In this document: positions 37,273 through 45,918 of the stretch, in pieces
Position numbering within the stretch: position 1 is the first letter of the stretch
Layout: each line of letters opens with the position of its first letter
Assembly: GCA_000434615.1 (NCBI GenBank)
Contig: FR880814.1
Span: 1 to 64,000 of the forward strand
Length of the DNA stretch: 64,000 bases
Origin: Clostridium sp. CAG:510
GTDB lineage: Bacteria > Bacillota > Clostridia > Lachnospirales > Lachnospiraceae
Direction of reading: 5' to 3'
Made by a program: the position numbers and the translations under genes
Notes under the pieces: generated by a model
What the model was told of the DNA's origin: nothing
Databases searched by the model: none
The model's input: only the letters and a program-made list of their open reading frames with translations

Positions 37273-37707
37273 ATGTTAAACGTAGGAAAGATTGAAGAAG
37301 GATTTGTACTGGACCATATCGAAGCCGGCAAGAGCATGGATATTTACAAAAACCTGCAGCTCGGCAAATTAGACTGCACCGTTGCCATTATCAAAAATGC
37401 CCGCAGTAACAAAATGGGCAAAAAGGATATTCTTAAAGTGGAATGCGACATCAACCAGCTTGACTTGGACGTCCTGGCATTCATTGACCACAACATCACC
37501 GTAAACGTCATCAAGGACGGTGAAATCGTGGACAAAAAGGAACTGGTTCTTCCCAAGACCATTACCAATGTCATCCACTGCAGAAATCCCCGTTGCATTA
37601 CCTCCATTGAGCAGGGCCTGCCCCACATCTTTGTTCTGGCAGACGAGGAAAAAGAAATTTACCGCTGCAAATACTGCGAAGAAAAAGCCGACAGAAAGAA
37701 GCTGTAA
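37273..37707 (+). CDS. pyrI: Aspartate carbamoyltransferase regulatory subunit
   Basis: 144 residues. N-terminal nucleotide-binding domain (KIEEGFVLDHIEAGKSM) and C-terminal zinc domain with Cys pairs HCRNPRCI and YRCKYCEEK. It allows allosteric control of PyrB by nucleotides. Confidence 0.97.
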   Translation: MLNVGKIEEGFVLDHIEAGKSMDIYKNLQLGKLDCTVAIIKNARSNKMGKKDILKVECDINQLDLDVLAFIDHNITVNVIKDGEIVDKKELVLPKTITNVIHCRNPRCITSIEQGLPHIFVLADEEKEIYRCKYCEEKADRKKL

Positions 37708-37781
37708 ATTAAAAAGCAGTAAATTAAAAGGAGAGGCCCATCCGGGTATCTCCTTTTTGTTTGTTATCTTTTTTTCTTACT

Positions 37782-38789
37782 TTACTTATCTCTGTCTTTT
37801 TTCTTACCCAGCCAGCCTTCTTTTTGCAGCTCCTGTAAATCCTCGTCATATAACCTGGACTTCATGGTCGGGTTGTTCTTGAATATCTTCGTTAATACCT
37901 TGTTGTTGCGCATGCTTTCATGCTTGGCGGCATTAATCCTGTACTGCGCCTGCAGATCCATAATTTCCTCTCTGTCGTCCTGGGAATACTGCTCGGATTT
38001 CTGACGCAGGCTTTCCTTGATGGCAGCAAAGCTCTTTTCGATGCCTGCCATACTTTCGGCAAATGCCTCTTTTTTCTGACCCATGCTCTCGGCAAATGCC
38101 TGTTTCCTCTGGTCAACCGTTTCCGCAAAGGCCACTTTTCTGCGCTCCGCATTTTCCGCCATAGCTTCCCTGCGTTCCGCCCAGTCCTCTCCCGCTACTG
38201 CGGCAATAACCTCGGCTCTCTTCTGGATACGCTGCATTTCGCCCTTAAGCTTCTCCATAGAAACCAGCACATCCCGCAAATCGAGAGCTGCCTTGAAGGA
38301 AAGAGCAAAATCCCACACAATATAACAGGTCAGAAGAAGTGTCGCTATGGTCAGGATATTGTCCGGAATAGCCAGCACCAGTTTTTCCACCGGTTTGTGG
38401 ATAACATAATTCATAAGCAGGGTAAGACCGCCCCAGGCGAGTGAACATCCAAGACAGATATGTCCCTGAAAGTTAAAGGGCTGATTGGAATAATCCCAGT
38501 ACCTTACCTTGAACAGCGCTTCCATTGCCACACCGGTAAAATACTCTAAGATGGTGGCGCCGATGCAGCCGGCAATATAGACCGCCCACCAGTGTCCGAT
38601 AAAAGGCTTCGAAACCACTAAAAGAAGAATGGCGCCGCTGCCGTACAGCGGCAGGAACGGTCCCTTCATAAAGCCTCTGTTTACCCAGCGTTTTGACTTT
38701 AAGGACACGTAACATGACTCAAAGCACCAGCCGAAAAAACAGTAAAAATAAAAGAAAAACAGCCATTGAATGATTGTGTAAGAATACAT
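37782..38789 (-). CDS. PF06541 membrane protein with a C-terminal coiled coil
   Basis: 335 residues from the ATG at 38789 (SD GGGAGAG). The N-terminal 170 residues hold five or so membrane segments with FFGWCFESCYVSLKSKRWVN, GPFLPLYGSGA and RYWDYSNQPFN, the PF06541 signatures. Residues about 190-300 are a long charged coiled coil with 11-residue repeats such as QRKQAFAESMG. The family is called CmpB-like or putative ABC type IV; there is no ATPase nearby, so transport is unproven. A smaller relative lies at 34538. Confidence 0.8.
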   Translation of the reverse strand: MYSYTIIQWLFFFYFYCFFGWCFESCYVSLKSKRWVNRGFMKGPFLPLYGSGAILLLVVSKPFIGHWWAVYIAGCIGATILEYFTGVAMEALFKVRYWDYSNQPFNFQGHICLGCSLAWGGLTLLMNYVIHKPVEKLVLAIPDNILTIATLLLTCYIVWDFALSFKAALDLRDVLVSMEKLKGEMQRIQKRAEVIAAVAGEDWAERREAMAENAERRKVAFAETVDQRKQAFAESMGQKKEAFAESMAGIEKSFAAIKESLRQKSEQYSQDDREEIMDLQAQYRINAAKHESMRNNKVLTKIFKNNPTMKSRLYDEDLQELQKEGWLGKKKDRDK

Positions 38790-38802
38790 AAAATCTCTCC
38801 CA

Positions 38803-39573
38803 TCAGGTAAAAGTCTCAAATCGCAGACAGAGCTTACCTTTTTTCGTTGTGTATTTTTCTTCCGCAAAAATAAATTTGCCGAAGCCTCTGACGTTGACCA
38901 CATCTCCCACGGCAAGAGGTCTGCTGTTGTTTTCCGTCAGCCTGCCATTCACAAAGACCCTGCCTGCCGCAAACATCTGCAGGCTTTCGCTTCTGGACAA
39001 ATTACACAGCCTGGAAATACAACCATCCAGGCGCAGGGAGCTGACAAGTACCTCCTGCTCACCCGGCTTTTCAAAGGAAAAGCTCACCGCCGGGTCTGTT
39101 TTTTCGCATTTCACATGGGTGTGCTTAATCTGCAGAAGATTTTCACAGATAAAGTCCGCCATGGAACGGATGCAGAAAATATAACCTTCTTTTTCTCCGG
39201 TCCGGATGTCTCCGATGCAGCTTCTCTCCATTCCCAGATTCATCAGTGCACCGAGAAAATCCCGGTGGGAAAGTTCATCCGCAAACTTTGCCAGAAGCGG
39301 CGTCACATGAATGCAGGTAATGGGAAACTCTTCCTCATAGCCGAATTCCTGCGGGGAACCAAACCGCACCATCTGTCTTTCCGCCATCTCATAACCGCCG
39401 AAAAGCATTGGATGGGCAAAGGAAATCTCTTTCTTCATCTGCTCATAAACCGATATTTCCGAGAGTCCCAGGAACGCACTGAAGGTGTAAATATTCTGCT
39501 GATAGGATTTATTTGCAAGGTCCCGCAGCCTGTTGCAAAACTGCTGCTCATCTTTGTCTGAACTAAATGCCAT
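38803..39573 (-). CDS. ylmH: S4-domain RNA-binding protein YlmH
   Basis: About 256 residues from the ATG at 39573. The S4 domain near the C-terminus is seen as LDGCISRLCNLSRSESLQMFAAGRVFVNG...GDVVNVRGFGKF. The central part (FGGYEMAERQMVRFG, HRDFLGALMNLGMERSCIGDI) is typical of YlmH. The family has been linked to rescue of stalled 50S-peptidyl-tRNA complexes and lies near division genes elsewhere; here it follows the zinc locus. Confidence 0.88.
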   Translation of the reverse strand: MAFSSDKDEQQFCNRLRDLANKSYQQNIYTFSAFLGLSEISVYEQMKKEISFAHPMLFGGYEMAERQMVRFGSPQEFGYEEEFPITCIHVTPLLAKFADELSHRDFLGALMNLGMERSCIGDIRTGEKEGYIFCIRSMADFICENLLQIKHTHVKCEKTDPAVSFSFEKPGEQEVLVSSLRLDGCISRLCNLSRSESLQMFAAGRVFVNGRLTENNSRPLAVGDVVNVRGFGKFIFAEEKYTTKKGKLCLRFETFT

Positions 39574-39648
39574 AGTGTTTTTTATTCCTTCTCCGGTCTG
39601 CTGCCCCGGATCCGGTATGCAGCACATGCCGGGTAAATCGTATTCCGC

Positions 39649-40440
39649 TCAGCCTAATGCCACATCCAGAATCATCATTAAAAGAAATCCCACCAGTACG
39701 CCCAGCGTACCCGCATGGGAATGTTCGCCCAGATGCGCTTCGGGAATCAGTTCTTCCACCACCACATACATCATGGCGCCTGCCGCAAAGGACAAAAGCC
39801 ATGGCATGAAGGGAACCAGTATGCCTGCCAGAAATACCGTCAGAATACCGAAAATCGGTTCTACAATGCCGGAAAGGCATCCGTACAGAAATGCCCGGAA
39901 AGAAGAAGTTCCTTCCTTCTTCAGGGGCAGGGAAATGGCTGCGCCCTCCGGAAAGTTCTGGATACCGATACCGATAGCCAGTGCAAACGCCGCCGCATAA
40001 TCCGCCGCCATGCCTCCGTTAATGCCCGCATTGGCAAACGCAAGCCCCATCGCCATTCCCTCCGGAATGTTGTGCAGGGTTACGGCAAACACCATAAGCG
40101 TTGTCCGTCCCAGGGACGTATGGGGTCCCTCCGCCTTCGTTTCTCCTATATGAAGATGTGGAATGAGTATATCCATCAGAAGTAGGAAAACAGCCCCCAG
40201 CACGAAACCTCCCGCTGCCGGAATCCATCCGATACTACCGTTTTCTTCTGCCTGTTCAATAGACGGAATCAGAAGTGACCATACACCTGCCGCTATCATG
40301 ACTCCCGCCGCAAATCCTAAAAAAGCCTTGTGAACGGACTCTTTCATGGACTTTGTAAAAAAGAAAACCACTGCTGCTCCCAATGTCGTCATAAGCCACG
40401 CAAAACCGGTACCTTCCAGTGCCAGTATAAAAGTATTCAT
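39649..40440 (-). CDS. ZIP-family divalent metal transporter (GufA/ZupT type)
   Basis: 263 residues, eight predicted membrane segments, SD AGGAGG. Metal-site motifs: HNIPEGMAMGLAFANAG and IGIQNFPEGAAISLPL. It should import zinc or a related metal. Fifteen bases downstream of a CobW GTPase and in a run with a second one, so zinc supply is the likely theme. Confidence 0.92.
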   Translation of the reverse strand: MNTFILALEGTGFAWLMTTLGAAVVFFFTKSMKESVHKAFLGFAAGVMIAAGVWSLLIPSIEQAEENGSIGWIPAAGGFVLGAVFLLLMDILIPHLHIGETKAEGPHTSLGRTTLMVFAVTLHNIPEGMAMGLAFANAGINGGMAADYAAAFALAIGIGIQNFPEGAAISLPLKKEGTSSFRAFLYGCLSGIVEPIFGILTVFLAGILVPFMPWLLSFAAGAMMYVVVEELIPEAHLGEHSHAGTLGVLVGFLLMMILDVALG

Positions 40441-40454
40441 TTTTCCTCCTAACC

Positions 40455-41384
40455 TTAATTAAAACTGATGACCTCTTTTTTCGGTGCCTTGGCTTTTTCC
40501 ACACTGACAGCCGTAAGCACCGGTCCTTCTCCCTGGTAATCAGCCCAGTATTTTCTGTGTACCACCGCTTTTACCTTTACCCATTCCTTCTGCTTCAGGG
40601 CATCCGCTCCTTCGTATTCACAGGCATAGCCTAAGAAGGAAATGTCCTCTGCGCAACAGGTCATTGCCATACGGCCGGGTACAAAATAATTCTTGGGAAA
40701 ATCCTTGGGTTTCAGAACCATGGCAAGGAACTCGACGGTCTTTCCTTCGTATCGTTCCGGATGGTCCATAATATCCAGAAACCAGATACCGTATCCGTTA
40801 TCGTCCAGCTTCAGCACATCTGCGGATAAATCATAAGGAAGGTCATCCTCTAAGATATCCGTAATTTCTCCGTTGGCATCTTCAAAAATAACGTCTGCCC
40901 TGGGATTTACCGCTTTAATGTTTCTCTTATACGTATTTAAGTCCTGCACTCCGTCACAGCGGTTCATGATAATCATTTCGGAATTCTTTACCATTTCCGC
41001 AAGCCGGGAACGCATATTTGTATAATACATGGGGAATGTGGAGCCGTCAATGGTGGTGATCTGCTGCTCGATGCGCCATGACCTGGGCAGCTTCATGTTG
41101 CGGATATTCCACATACCATTATATTCTATGATAATCCTGCCCGGTTTGTGCTTCTTCTCCAGCTCCGTCAGATATTCCGGAGTAAAATCTTCTTCGTTTT
41201 CAATAACTTCCATTACCGTGTGGTTCTTTTTCAAAAGCTTTTCGTCATATTCTTCCACACCTTCCTCGCAAAGAACCAAAAGGGTTGTTTCCCTGCTCTG
41301 GAAGTAGGGCTGTCCCAGTGTGTAGGAAATGAACTGTGTTTTGCCGCTTTCCAAAAAGCCGTTAATCATATATACGGGTTTCAT
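40455..41384 (-). CDS. CobW-like GTPase with an extra C-terminal domain
   Basis: 309 residues. P-loop GFLESGKTQF and a GTP-specificity-like NRCDGV are seen; the CxCC metal motif of classic CobW proteins is missing. The C-terminal third (GKTVEFLAMVLKPKDFPKNY...AVVHRKYWADYQG) resembles the TIGR03943-type domain linked to metal-related permeases. It may be a metallochaperone or regulator for the adjacent ZIP transporter. Confidence 0.75.
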   Translation of the reverse strand: MKPVYMINGFLESGKTQFISYTLGQPYFQSRETTLLVLCEEGVEEYDEKLLKKNHTVMEVIENEEDFTPEYLTELEKKHKPGRIIIEYNGMWNIRNMKLPRSWRIEQQITTIDGSTFPMYYTNMRSRLAEMVKNSEMIIMNRCDGVQDLNTYKRNIKAVNPRADVIFEDANGEITDILEDDLPYDLSADVLKLDDNGYGIWFLDIMDHPERYEGKTVEFLAMVLKPKDFPKNYFVPGRMAMTCCAEDISFLGYACEYEGADALKQKEWVKVKAVVHRKYWADYQGEGPVLTAVSVEKAKAPKKEVISFN

Positions 41385-41461
41385 ACTTTTCAGGTCTCCT
41401 TATCTCAAGATACCTGCCGGCTTTCACCGGCAGGTATCTCCTACTTGTCACGTTTACTCAT

Positions 41462-42625
41462 TTATTTCAGGAAAAGGTCTGCCAGCTTGTCCTCGTCAAT
41501 CTTGGAGCCGATGACGCAGAGCTTACCGGTTACCTGTGCGGCACCGCTGCGGATATCGCTTTCTCCGGGTACATAATCGAAATAAATCCAGGTACCGTCC
41601 TCTGCGGGCACCATACCCTTGGCACGAAGGATCATGCCGTAAGAACCGTCCTCCAGGGCATGAAGCTTCTCTTTGATTTCATCGGTTGTAAACTTCTTTG
41701 CGGTTTCTTCACCCCAGCTTGTAAACACCTCATCCGCATGGTGATGATGATGGTGGTCATGGTCGTGGCAGCCGCATGTGCAGTCCGGACCGTGGTCATG
41801 GTGATGCTCATGCTCGTCGTCATGATGATGGTGCTCGTGGTGGCAGCATTCGTCCTCATCGTCATCATCATGGTGGTGATGCTCGTGGTGACAGCATTCG
41901 TCCTCATCGTCATCATCATGGTGGTGATGCTCGTGGTGGCAGCATTCGTCCTCATCATCATGATGATGATGCTCATGTTCATGATCATGCTCTTCTGCCA
42001 ACAATGCCTGAATCATATCCTCCAGCTTGTCCGCTCCTTCGATGGTCTTTAAGATATCTTCGCCCTGTAATGCCTCCCAGGGAGTCGTAATAATGGTTGC
42101 TTCCTTGTTGTACTCCCTTATCATATCGATGCAGGTCTTAAGCTTATCTTCGCTCATATTCTGGGTTCTGCTTAAGATAATGGTTCCGGCGCAGGCAATC
42201 TGGTTGCAGAAAAATTCGCCGAAATTCTTGATATACATTTTGCACTTGGTGGCATCCACAACGGCAACGGCGCTGTTGACCTGGACATCCATATCCTTTG
42301 CCACATCGTCAACTGCCTTTACCACGTCGGAAAGCTTGCCAACGCCTGACGGCTCGATTAAAATCCGTTCCGGCGCATAGGTGGAAAGAACTTCCTTTAA
42401 AGAAGTACCGAAGTCACCTACTAAGGAACAGCAGATACAGCCGGAATTCATTTCCTTGATTTCAATACCGGATTCCTTTAAGAAACCGCCGTCGATACCG
42501 ATTTCACCGAACTCGTTTTCAATTAAAACCACCTTGGTATCATGTAAAGCTTCTTTTAAGAGCTTTTTAATCAGGGTTGTTTTACCGGCACCTAAGAAAC
42601 CGGAAAAAATGTCTATTTTTGTCAT
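41462..42625 (-). CDS. CobW/COG0523 GTPase with His/Asp/Cys-rich metal-binding repeat
   Basis: 387 residues from the ATG at 42625 (SD AGAAGG, eight bases); the upstream extension is a translation through tRNA-Thr. Intact GTPase motifs: GFLGAGKTTLIKKL, the CxCC-type GCICCSL, and the EPSGVG motif. Residues about 215-300 hold three copies of a 16-residue unit, DDEDECCHHEHHHHDD, then further His and CTCGC clusters: a large metal-binding sink. The C-terminal domain (GMILRAKGMV) is normal. Probably a zinc metallochaperone; first of the zinc-locus genes. Confidence 0.9.
   Translation of the reverse strand: MTKIDIFSGFLGAGKTTLIKKLLKEALHDTKVVLIENEFGEIGIDGGFLKESGIEIKEMNSGCICCSLVGDFGTSLKEVLSTYAPERILIEPSGVGKLSDVVKAVDDVAKDMDVQVNSAVAVVDATKCKMYIKNFGEFFCNQIACAGTIILSRTQNMSEDKLKTCIDMIREYNKEATIITTPWEALQGEDILKTIEGADKLEDMIQALLAEEHDHEHEHHHHDDEDECCHHEHHHHDDDDEDECCHHEHHHHDDDDEDECCHHEHHHHDDEHEHHHDHGPDCTCGCHDHDHHHHHHADEVFTSWGEETAKKFTTDEIKEKLHALEDGSYGMILRAKGMVPAEDGTWIYFDYVPGESDIRSGAAQVTGKLCVIGSKIDEDKLADLFLK
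41734..41990 (-). repeat. 48-bp tandem repeat coding for the metal-binding region
   Basis: Three near-identical 48-bp units encode DDEDECCHHEHHHHDD, flanked by more His codons. The repeat length preserves frame, so copy number could vary without disrupting the protein. Confidence 0.85.
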
Positions 42626-42694
42626 GATAAAAAACCTTCTTTCTGTATGCATTTTACACTGTCTTCCGCACATTGCTGCCGGAAGCATATAAAA

Positions 42695-42723
42695 CAAAAA
42701 ACCCTTGAATAAAATCAAGGGTC
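42695..42723 (-). terminator. Terminator of tRNA-Thr
   Basis: Minus strand GACCCTTGA, loop, TCAAGGGT followed by six T residues, seven bases past the tRNA. It closely resembles the tRNA-Leu terminator at 63537-63564. Confidence 0.9.
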
Positions 42724-42729
42724 TCTTAG

Positions 42730-42802
42730 AGCTGCTGACGGGAATCGGACCCGTGACCTCCGCACTACCAATGCGACGCTCTACCGACTGAGCCACAGCA
42801 GC
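42730..42802 (-). tRNA. tRNA-Thr (anticodon GGT)
   Basis: 73-nt cloverleaf: acceptor GCTGCTG/CAGCAGC, D-stem GCTC/GAGC, anticodon stem TCGCA/TGCGG with loop TTGGTAG (U33, GGT, A37), T-stem ACGGG/CCCGT. The T-loop reads TCCGATT, so position 55 is C rather than the usual U/pseudouridine. CCA is not encoded. Confidence 0.93.
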
Positions 42803-42841
42803 GGATTTCTGGAAGTTTGTCTCCCGCAATCACCGAAAGTT

Positions 42842-42871
42842 AATATACCATACGGGTATGCAGATTGTCAA
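42842..42871 (-). promoter_or_regulatory. Promoter of tRNA-Thr
   Basis: Minus strand TTGACA (42866-42871), 18-bp spacer, TATATT (42842-42847). A 10-bp inverted repeat (GGGTATGCAG at 42854-42863 and CTGCATACCC at 42898-42907) encloses the -35 box. Confidence 0.75.
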
Positions 42872-42918
42872 TCACTTTTTTTATTTTTTTTGACTTTCTG
42901 CATACCCTTGCCAAAAGC

Positions 42919-44106
42919 CTATGCCTTCGTCTCATCTCCCGGATATTTGGAGTACAGAAGCTTCAGCAGAATAGGTGTGGAAATACTGGATACAATAATC
43001 AGCAGGATAACCGCTGTAAAATAAACGTCGGTCAGAAGTCCTACGGAAAGTCCCTTCTGGGCAACAATCAGCGCCACTTCTCCACGGGTCATCATGCCGA
43101 TACCGATTTTTAAGCAGTCATGATTCTTAAACCGGCACATCTTCGCCATCAGTCCACAGCCGATAATCTTGGCAACCAGACCTACAATCACAAAGCATAT
43201 GGAAAACAGAAGGATTTCACCGGTCATACCGCTGATATTGGTCTTCAGACCGATGCTGGCAAAAAATACGGGACCGAACAGCATGTAGGAGTTGATATCC
43301 ATCTTCTCCGCAATATAACCGGAGTCCTGAATGGAGCAAAGGATAATACCTGCCACATACGCGCCGGTGATGTCGGCAATACCGAAATATTTTTCCGCAA
43401 TATAGGCAAAAGCCAGACACAATGCCAGACCGATAATGGGAATACGTCTCGTATGCGGATATTTTTTATCCACAATCTTAAATACCTTATAAATAATATA
43501 ACCCACCACAACGGCAAAAACAAAAAACAGAACCGTACTTAAGATAACCTTTCCCGGATTGGAATCCGGGTTTTTGAAGCCGATAACAAAGGTCAGTACC
43601 ACGATACCGATTACATCATCAATAATGGCGGCGCTTAAAATGGTGGTGCCTACCGTACCCTTTAATTTTCCCATTTCCTTTAAGGTCTGTACGGTAATAC
43701 TTACGGATGTGGCCGTCAGAATAGTACCGATAAAGACTGCCTCGTAAAACTCATTATCTCCCCACGGTGCAAATCCGTAAAATCCCATGTAAAGCAGGGC
43801 TCCGCATACAAGGGGCACAAATACACCGGCCGTTGCAATCAGAAATGCTTTCGGTCCGGTTTTTAACAGCTCTTTCAAATCGGTTCCGAGACCTGCGGAA
43901 AACATCAGAAGCACAACTCCGATTTCCGCCATCTGTACAATAAAGTCCGTCTGCTGTACCAGTCCCAGTATGCTGGGTCCGATCAGTAAGCCCGCGACAA
44001 TTTCTCCTACTACCTGCGGTGCCTTCAGCTTTCTTGCAAGCAGCCCGAAAAACTTTGCAAAAATAATAATAATCGCCAAATCCTTAAAAATACTGTACGC
44101 TTCCAT
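42919..44106 (-). CDS. CPA2-family cation:proton antiporter
   Basis: About 395 residues with 11-13 membrane segments. LLARKLKAPQVVGEIVAGLLIGPSILG, SAAIIDDVIGIVVLTFV (the Asp-Asp ion site) and MMTRGEVALIVAQKG are the KefB/NapA-type signatures. No TrkA-N or TrkA-C regulatory domain follows. It should exchange Na+ or K+ for protons. The start at 44106 fits the SD better than the ATG at 44118. Confidence 0.9.
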   Translation of the reverse strand: MEAYSIFKDLAIIIIFAKFFGLLARKLKAPQVVGEIVAGLLIGPSILGLVQQTDFIVQMAEIGVVLLMFSAGLGTDLKELLKTGPKAFLIATAGVFVPLVCGALLYMGFYGFAPWGDNEFYEAVFIGTILTATSVSITVQTLKEMGKLKGTVGTTILSAAIIDDVIGIVVLTFVIGFKNPDSNPGKVILSTVLFFVFAVVVGYIIYKVFKIVDKKYPHTRRIPIIGLALCLAFAYIAEKYFGIADITGAYVAGIILCSIQDSGYIAEKMDINSYMLFGPVFFASIGLKTNISGMTGEILLFSICFVIVGLVAKIIGCGLMAKMCRFKNHDCLKIGIGMMTRGEVALIVAQKGLSVGLLTDVYFTAVILLIIVSSISTPILLKLLYSKYPGDETKA

Positions 44107-44132
44107 AATTCTTCCCATTCTCCTTCATTTAA

Positions 44133-44420
44133 TCAGAAAAAGCAATCCTTGGATTTGCTCATCAGGAACCGGATTTTGTCGCCGTTCTCCCCGGCAAGTC
44201 CGTTAATCAGCTCTTCCGCTTCATCCTTGGAATTCTCGTTTACGCAAAATACACAGACATTTTTGCTGTTCCAGAAAAAGCCCTGTTTATACCATTTTAT
44301 GTAATAAGAAATCCTGTTTTCCAGAAGTGTCTTTTCAATCCGGCTTTTAACATCCATATCCGACGTCTCGCAAAGCTCCACTTCATTATGAACCTTTACC
44401 TTTGTGTAAATCGTCTGCAT
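44133..44420 (-). CDS. Hypothetical 95-residue protein
   Basis: SD AGAGGTGA precedes the ATG. No family recognised. A globular, Lys/Glu-rich protein with ISYYIKWYKQGFFWNSKNVCVFCVNE in its middle (cited in parts: YYIKWYKQG, NVCVFCV) and a Cys near the end (SKDCFF). It lies just upstream of the antiporter and might be co-transcribed. Confidence 0.6.
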   Translation of the reverse strand: MQTIYTKVKVHNEVELCETSDMDVKSRIEKTLLENRISYYIKWYKQGFFWNSKNVCVFCVNENSKDEAEELINGLAGENGDKIRFLMSKSKDCFF

Positions 44421-44463
44421 ACACGTTCACCTCTTTCCAATTTTACTATGAGTTCTAAAAAAA

Positions 44464-45075
44464 TCAACTGCAAATAATTCTCTTTATTTTGGATTTTATC
44501 CGCTGCAGCGCATTGTCCGTGGATTTTTCATCCTTTCCCAAAACATGTGCTATCTGTACATACGTCATGCCGGTTATATACAGATCCAGCACTTCCTTTT
44601 CAAATGAACTCAGTTCGTCCTCAATTTTTTTCTCCAGATTTTTCAGGTTCTCCCGGTCAATCACAAGCTGCTCCGGATTCTGCCCGTCATCCACAAGCTG
44701 GGCAAGCCACTTCTGCTGTTCCTCTTCTTCCCCTTCTTTGCTTTCTGTCGAAAGAGAAATGTAGGAATTGAGCGGAATATGTTTTTTTCTTCCCGCCGCC
44801 TGTATCGCCGCATACATCTGCCTGCTCACGCACAAATCCGCGAAAGTATAAAATCCGGCATCCCTGCCGCTGTCGTAATCCCGGACCGCCTTAAACAGGC
44901 CAATCATGCCTTCCTGAATCAAATCCTCTCTGTCAGCTCCCAGTATATACATGGATGCCGCCTTGTTACGGACCAGATTTTTATACTTTTCCATAATATA
45001 GTCCGTAACCGGTACTTCGCCCTCCCGGAGTCTGACAATCAGTTCTTCATCCGTAAACTGCCGATAATCCTGCAT
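44464..45075 (-). CDS. sigH: Sigma-70-family factor, SigH type
   Basis: 203 residues, SD AGGAGAAGG. Region 2 is DYIMEKYKNLVRNKAASMYILGADREDLIQEGMIGLFKAVRDYD (core: DREDLIQEGMIGLFKA); region 4 is SSFEKEVLDLYITGMTYVQIAHVLGKDEKSTDNALQRIKSK with the helix-turn-helix and the SigH-specific STDNALQRIK. SigH starts sporulation or competence programmes in Firmicutes. It follows rlmB, the same order as in B. subtilis (mrnC-yacO-yacP-sigH), without yacP. Confidence 0.92.
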   Translation of the reverse strand: MQDYRQFTDEELIVRLREGEVPVTDYIMEKYKNLVRNKAASMYILGADREDLIQEGMIGLFKAVRDYDSGRDAGFYTFADLCVSRQMYAAIQAAGRKKHIPLNSYISLSTESKEGEEEEQQKWLAQLVDDGQNPEQLVIDRENLKNLEKKIEDELSSFEKEVLDLYITGMTYVQIAHVLGKDEKSTDNALQRIKSKIKRIICS

Positions 45076-45102
45076 CGTAATACCTTCTCCTGCCGCAGAT
45101 TA

Positions 45103-45846
45103 TTATCCCCGCAGACGTTGTCTTACAATCTCATAAGCCAGCACGCCTGCTGCCACTGAAGCATTCAGGGAGTCAATATCCCCCTTCATGGGAATGGATG
45201 CCACCATGTCGCATTTTTCCTTCACCAGTCTGCCTACGCCTTCCCCTTCGTTGCCGATTACCACACCGATGGGACCTTTCAGGTTCAAATCATACATCAC
45301 CGTACCGTCCATATCCGCACATACAAACCAAAGACCTTCTTTTTTCAGATCTTCGATGGTCTGCGCCAGATTGGTAACCTTTGCCACGGGTGTATAATTT
45401 AACGCACCTGCGGATGTTCTGGCAACGGTGGCCGTAAGACCTGCCGCCCGGTTCTTGGGAATAATCACACCGTGTGCTCCCGATAAATTTGCGGTACGGA
45501 TAATGGCGCCCAGATTATGCGGGTCCTCTATGTTGTCTAAAAGGAAAATGAAAGGAGGCTCTCCCTTCTTTCTGGCATTTTCTAAAATATCCTCTACCTC
45601 CGCATAGGAATAGGCTGCCGCATAGGCAATAACCCCCTGATGCTTGCCGGTTTCCGACATCTGGTCGAGTCTTTCCTTCGTTACAAATTTAACGAGGGTT
45701 CCCGCTTTTTTTGCTTCCCGTTTGATGGTCATGACCGGTCCGTCCGTGCAGCCGTCCAGGATAAAAAGCTTATCTATGGTTTTGCCGGCACGGTAGGCTT
45801 CAATGACAGCGTTCCGTCCTTCTATGGTAAATTCTTCGTATCCCAA
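45103..45846 (-). CDS. rlmB: 23S rRNA 2'-O-methyltransferase RlmB (TrmH/SpoU family)
   Basis: About 247 residues from a TTG at 45846, chosen because AAAGGAG lies six bases upstream; the ATG at 45867 falls in a hairpin. SpoU motifs: LLDNIEDPHNLGAIIRTANL (motif 1), VVIGNEGEGVGRLV (2) and IPMKGDIDSLNASVAAGVLAYE (3). N-terminal TIEGRNAVIEAYRAGK is the substrate-binding domain. It methylates G2251 in the peptidyl-transferase loop. Confidence 0.93.
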   Translation of the reverse strand: MGYEEFTIEGRNAVIEAYRAGKTIDKLFILDGCTDGPVMTIKREAKKAGTLVKFVTKERLDQMSETGKHQGVIAYAAAYSYAEVEDILENARKKGEPPFIFLLDNIEDPHNLGAIIRTANLSGAHGVIIPKNRAAGLTATVARTSAGALNYTPVAKVTNLAQTIEDLKKEGLWFVCADMDGTVMYDLNLKGPIGVVIGNEGEGVGRLVKEKCDMVASIPMKGDIDSLNASVAAGVLAYEIVRQRLRG

Positions 45847-45860
45847 TTCAATCTCCTTTG

Positions 45861-45891
45861 AAAACAATGTCTATTCCGTAGACATTGTTTT
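45861..45891 (-). promoter_or_regulatory. Perfect 13-bp hairpin between mrnC and rlmB
   Basis: AAAACAATGTCTA (45861-45873) and its exact complement (45879-45891) with a five-base loop. On the minus strand it ends GTTTTC, a weak T-run, so it may partly terminate after mrnC or act as an attenuator just before the rlmB SD. Confidence 0.6.
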
Positions 45892-45918
45892 CCTCCCTGT
45901 TATTTTCATTCAGTTCCG

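Noticed and set aside
41660..42090. Plus-strand ORFs opposite the His-rich region
   Set aside because: They are low-complexity antisense readings of His/Asp codon runs.
42626..42829. N-terminal extension of the His-rich CobW protein
   Set aside because: The extra residues are a translation of tRNA-Thr and its terminator; a good SD supports the start at 42625.
42854..42907. Ordinary antiporter terminator
   Set aside because: The loop is 34 bases and no T-run follows the second arm, so it was listed as an unexplained inverted repeat instead.
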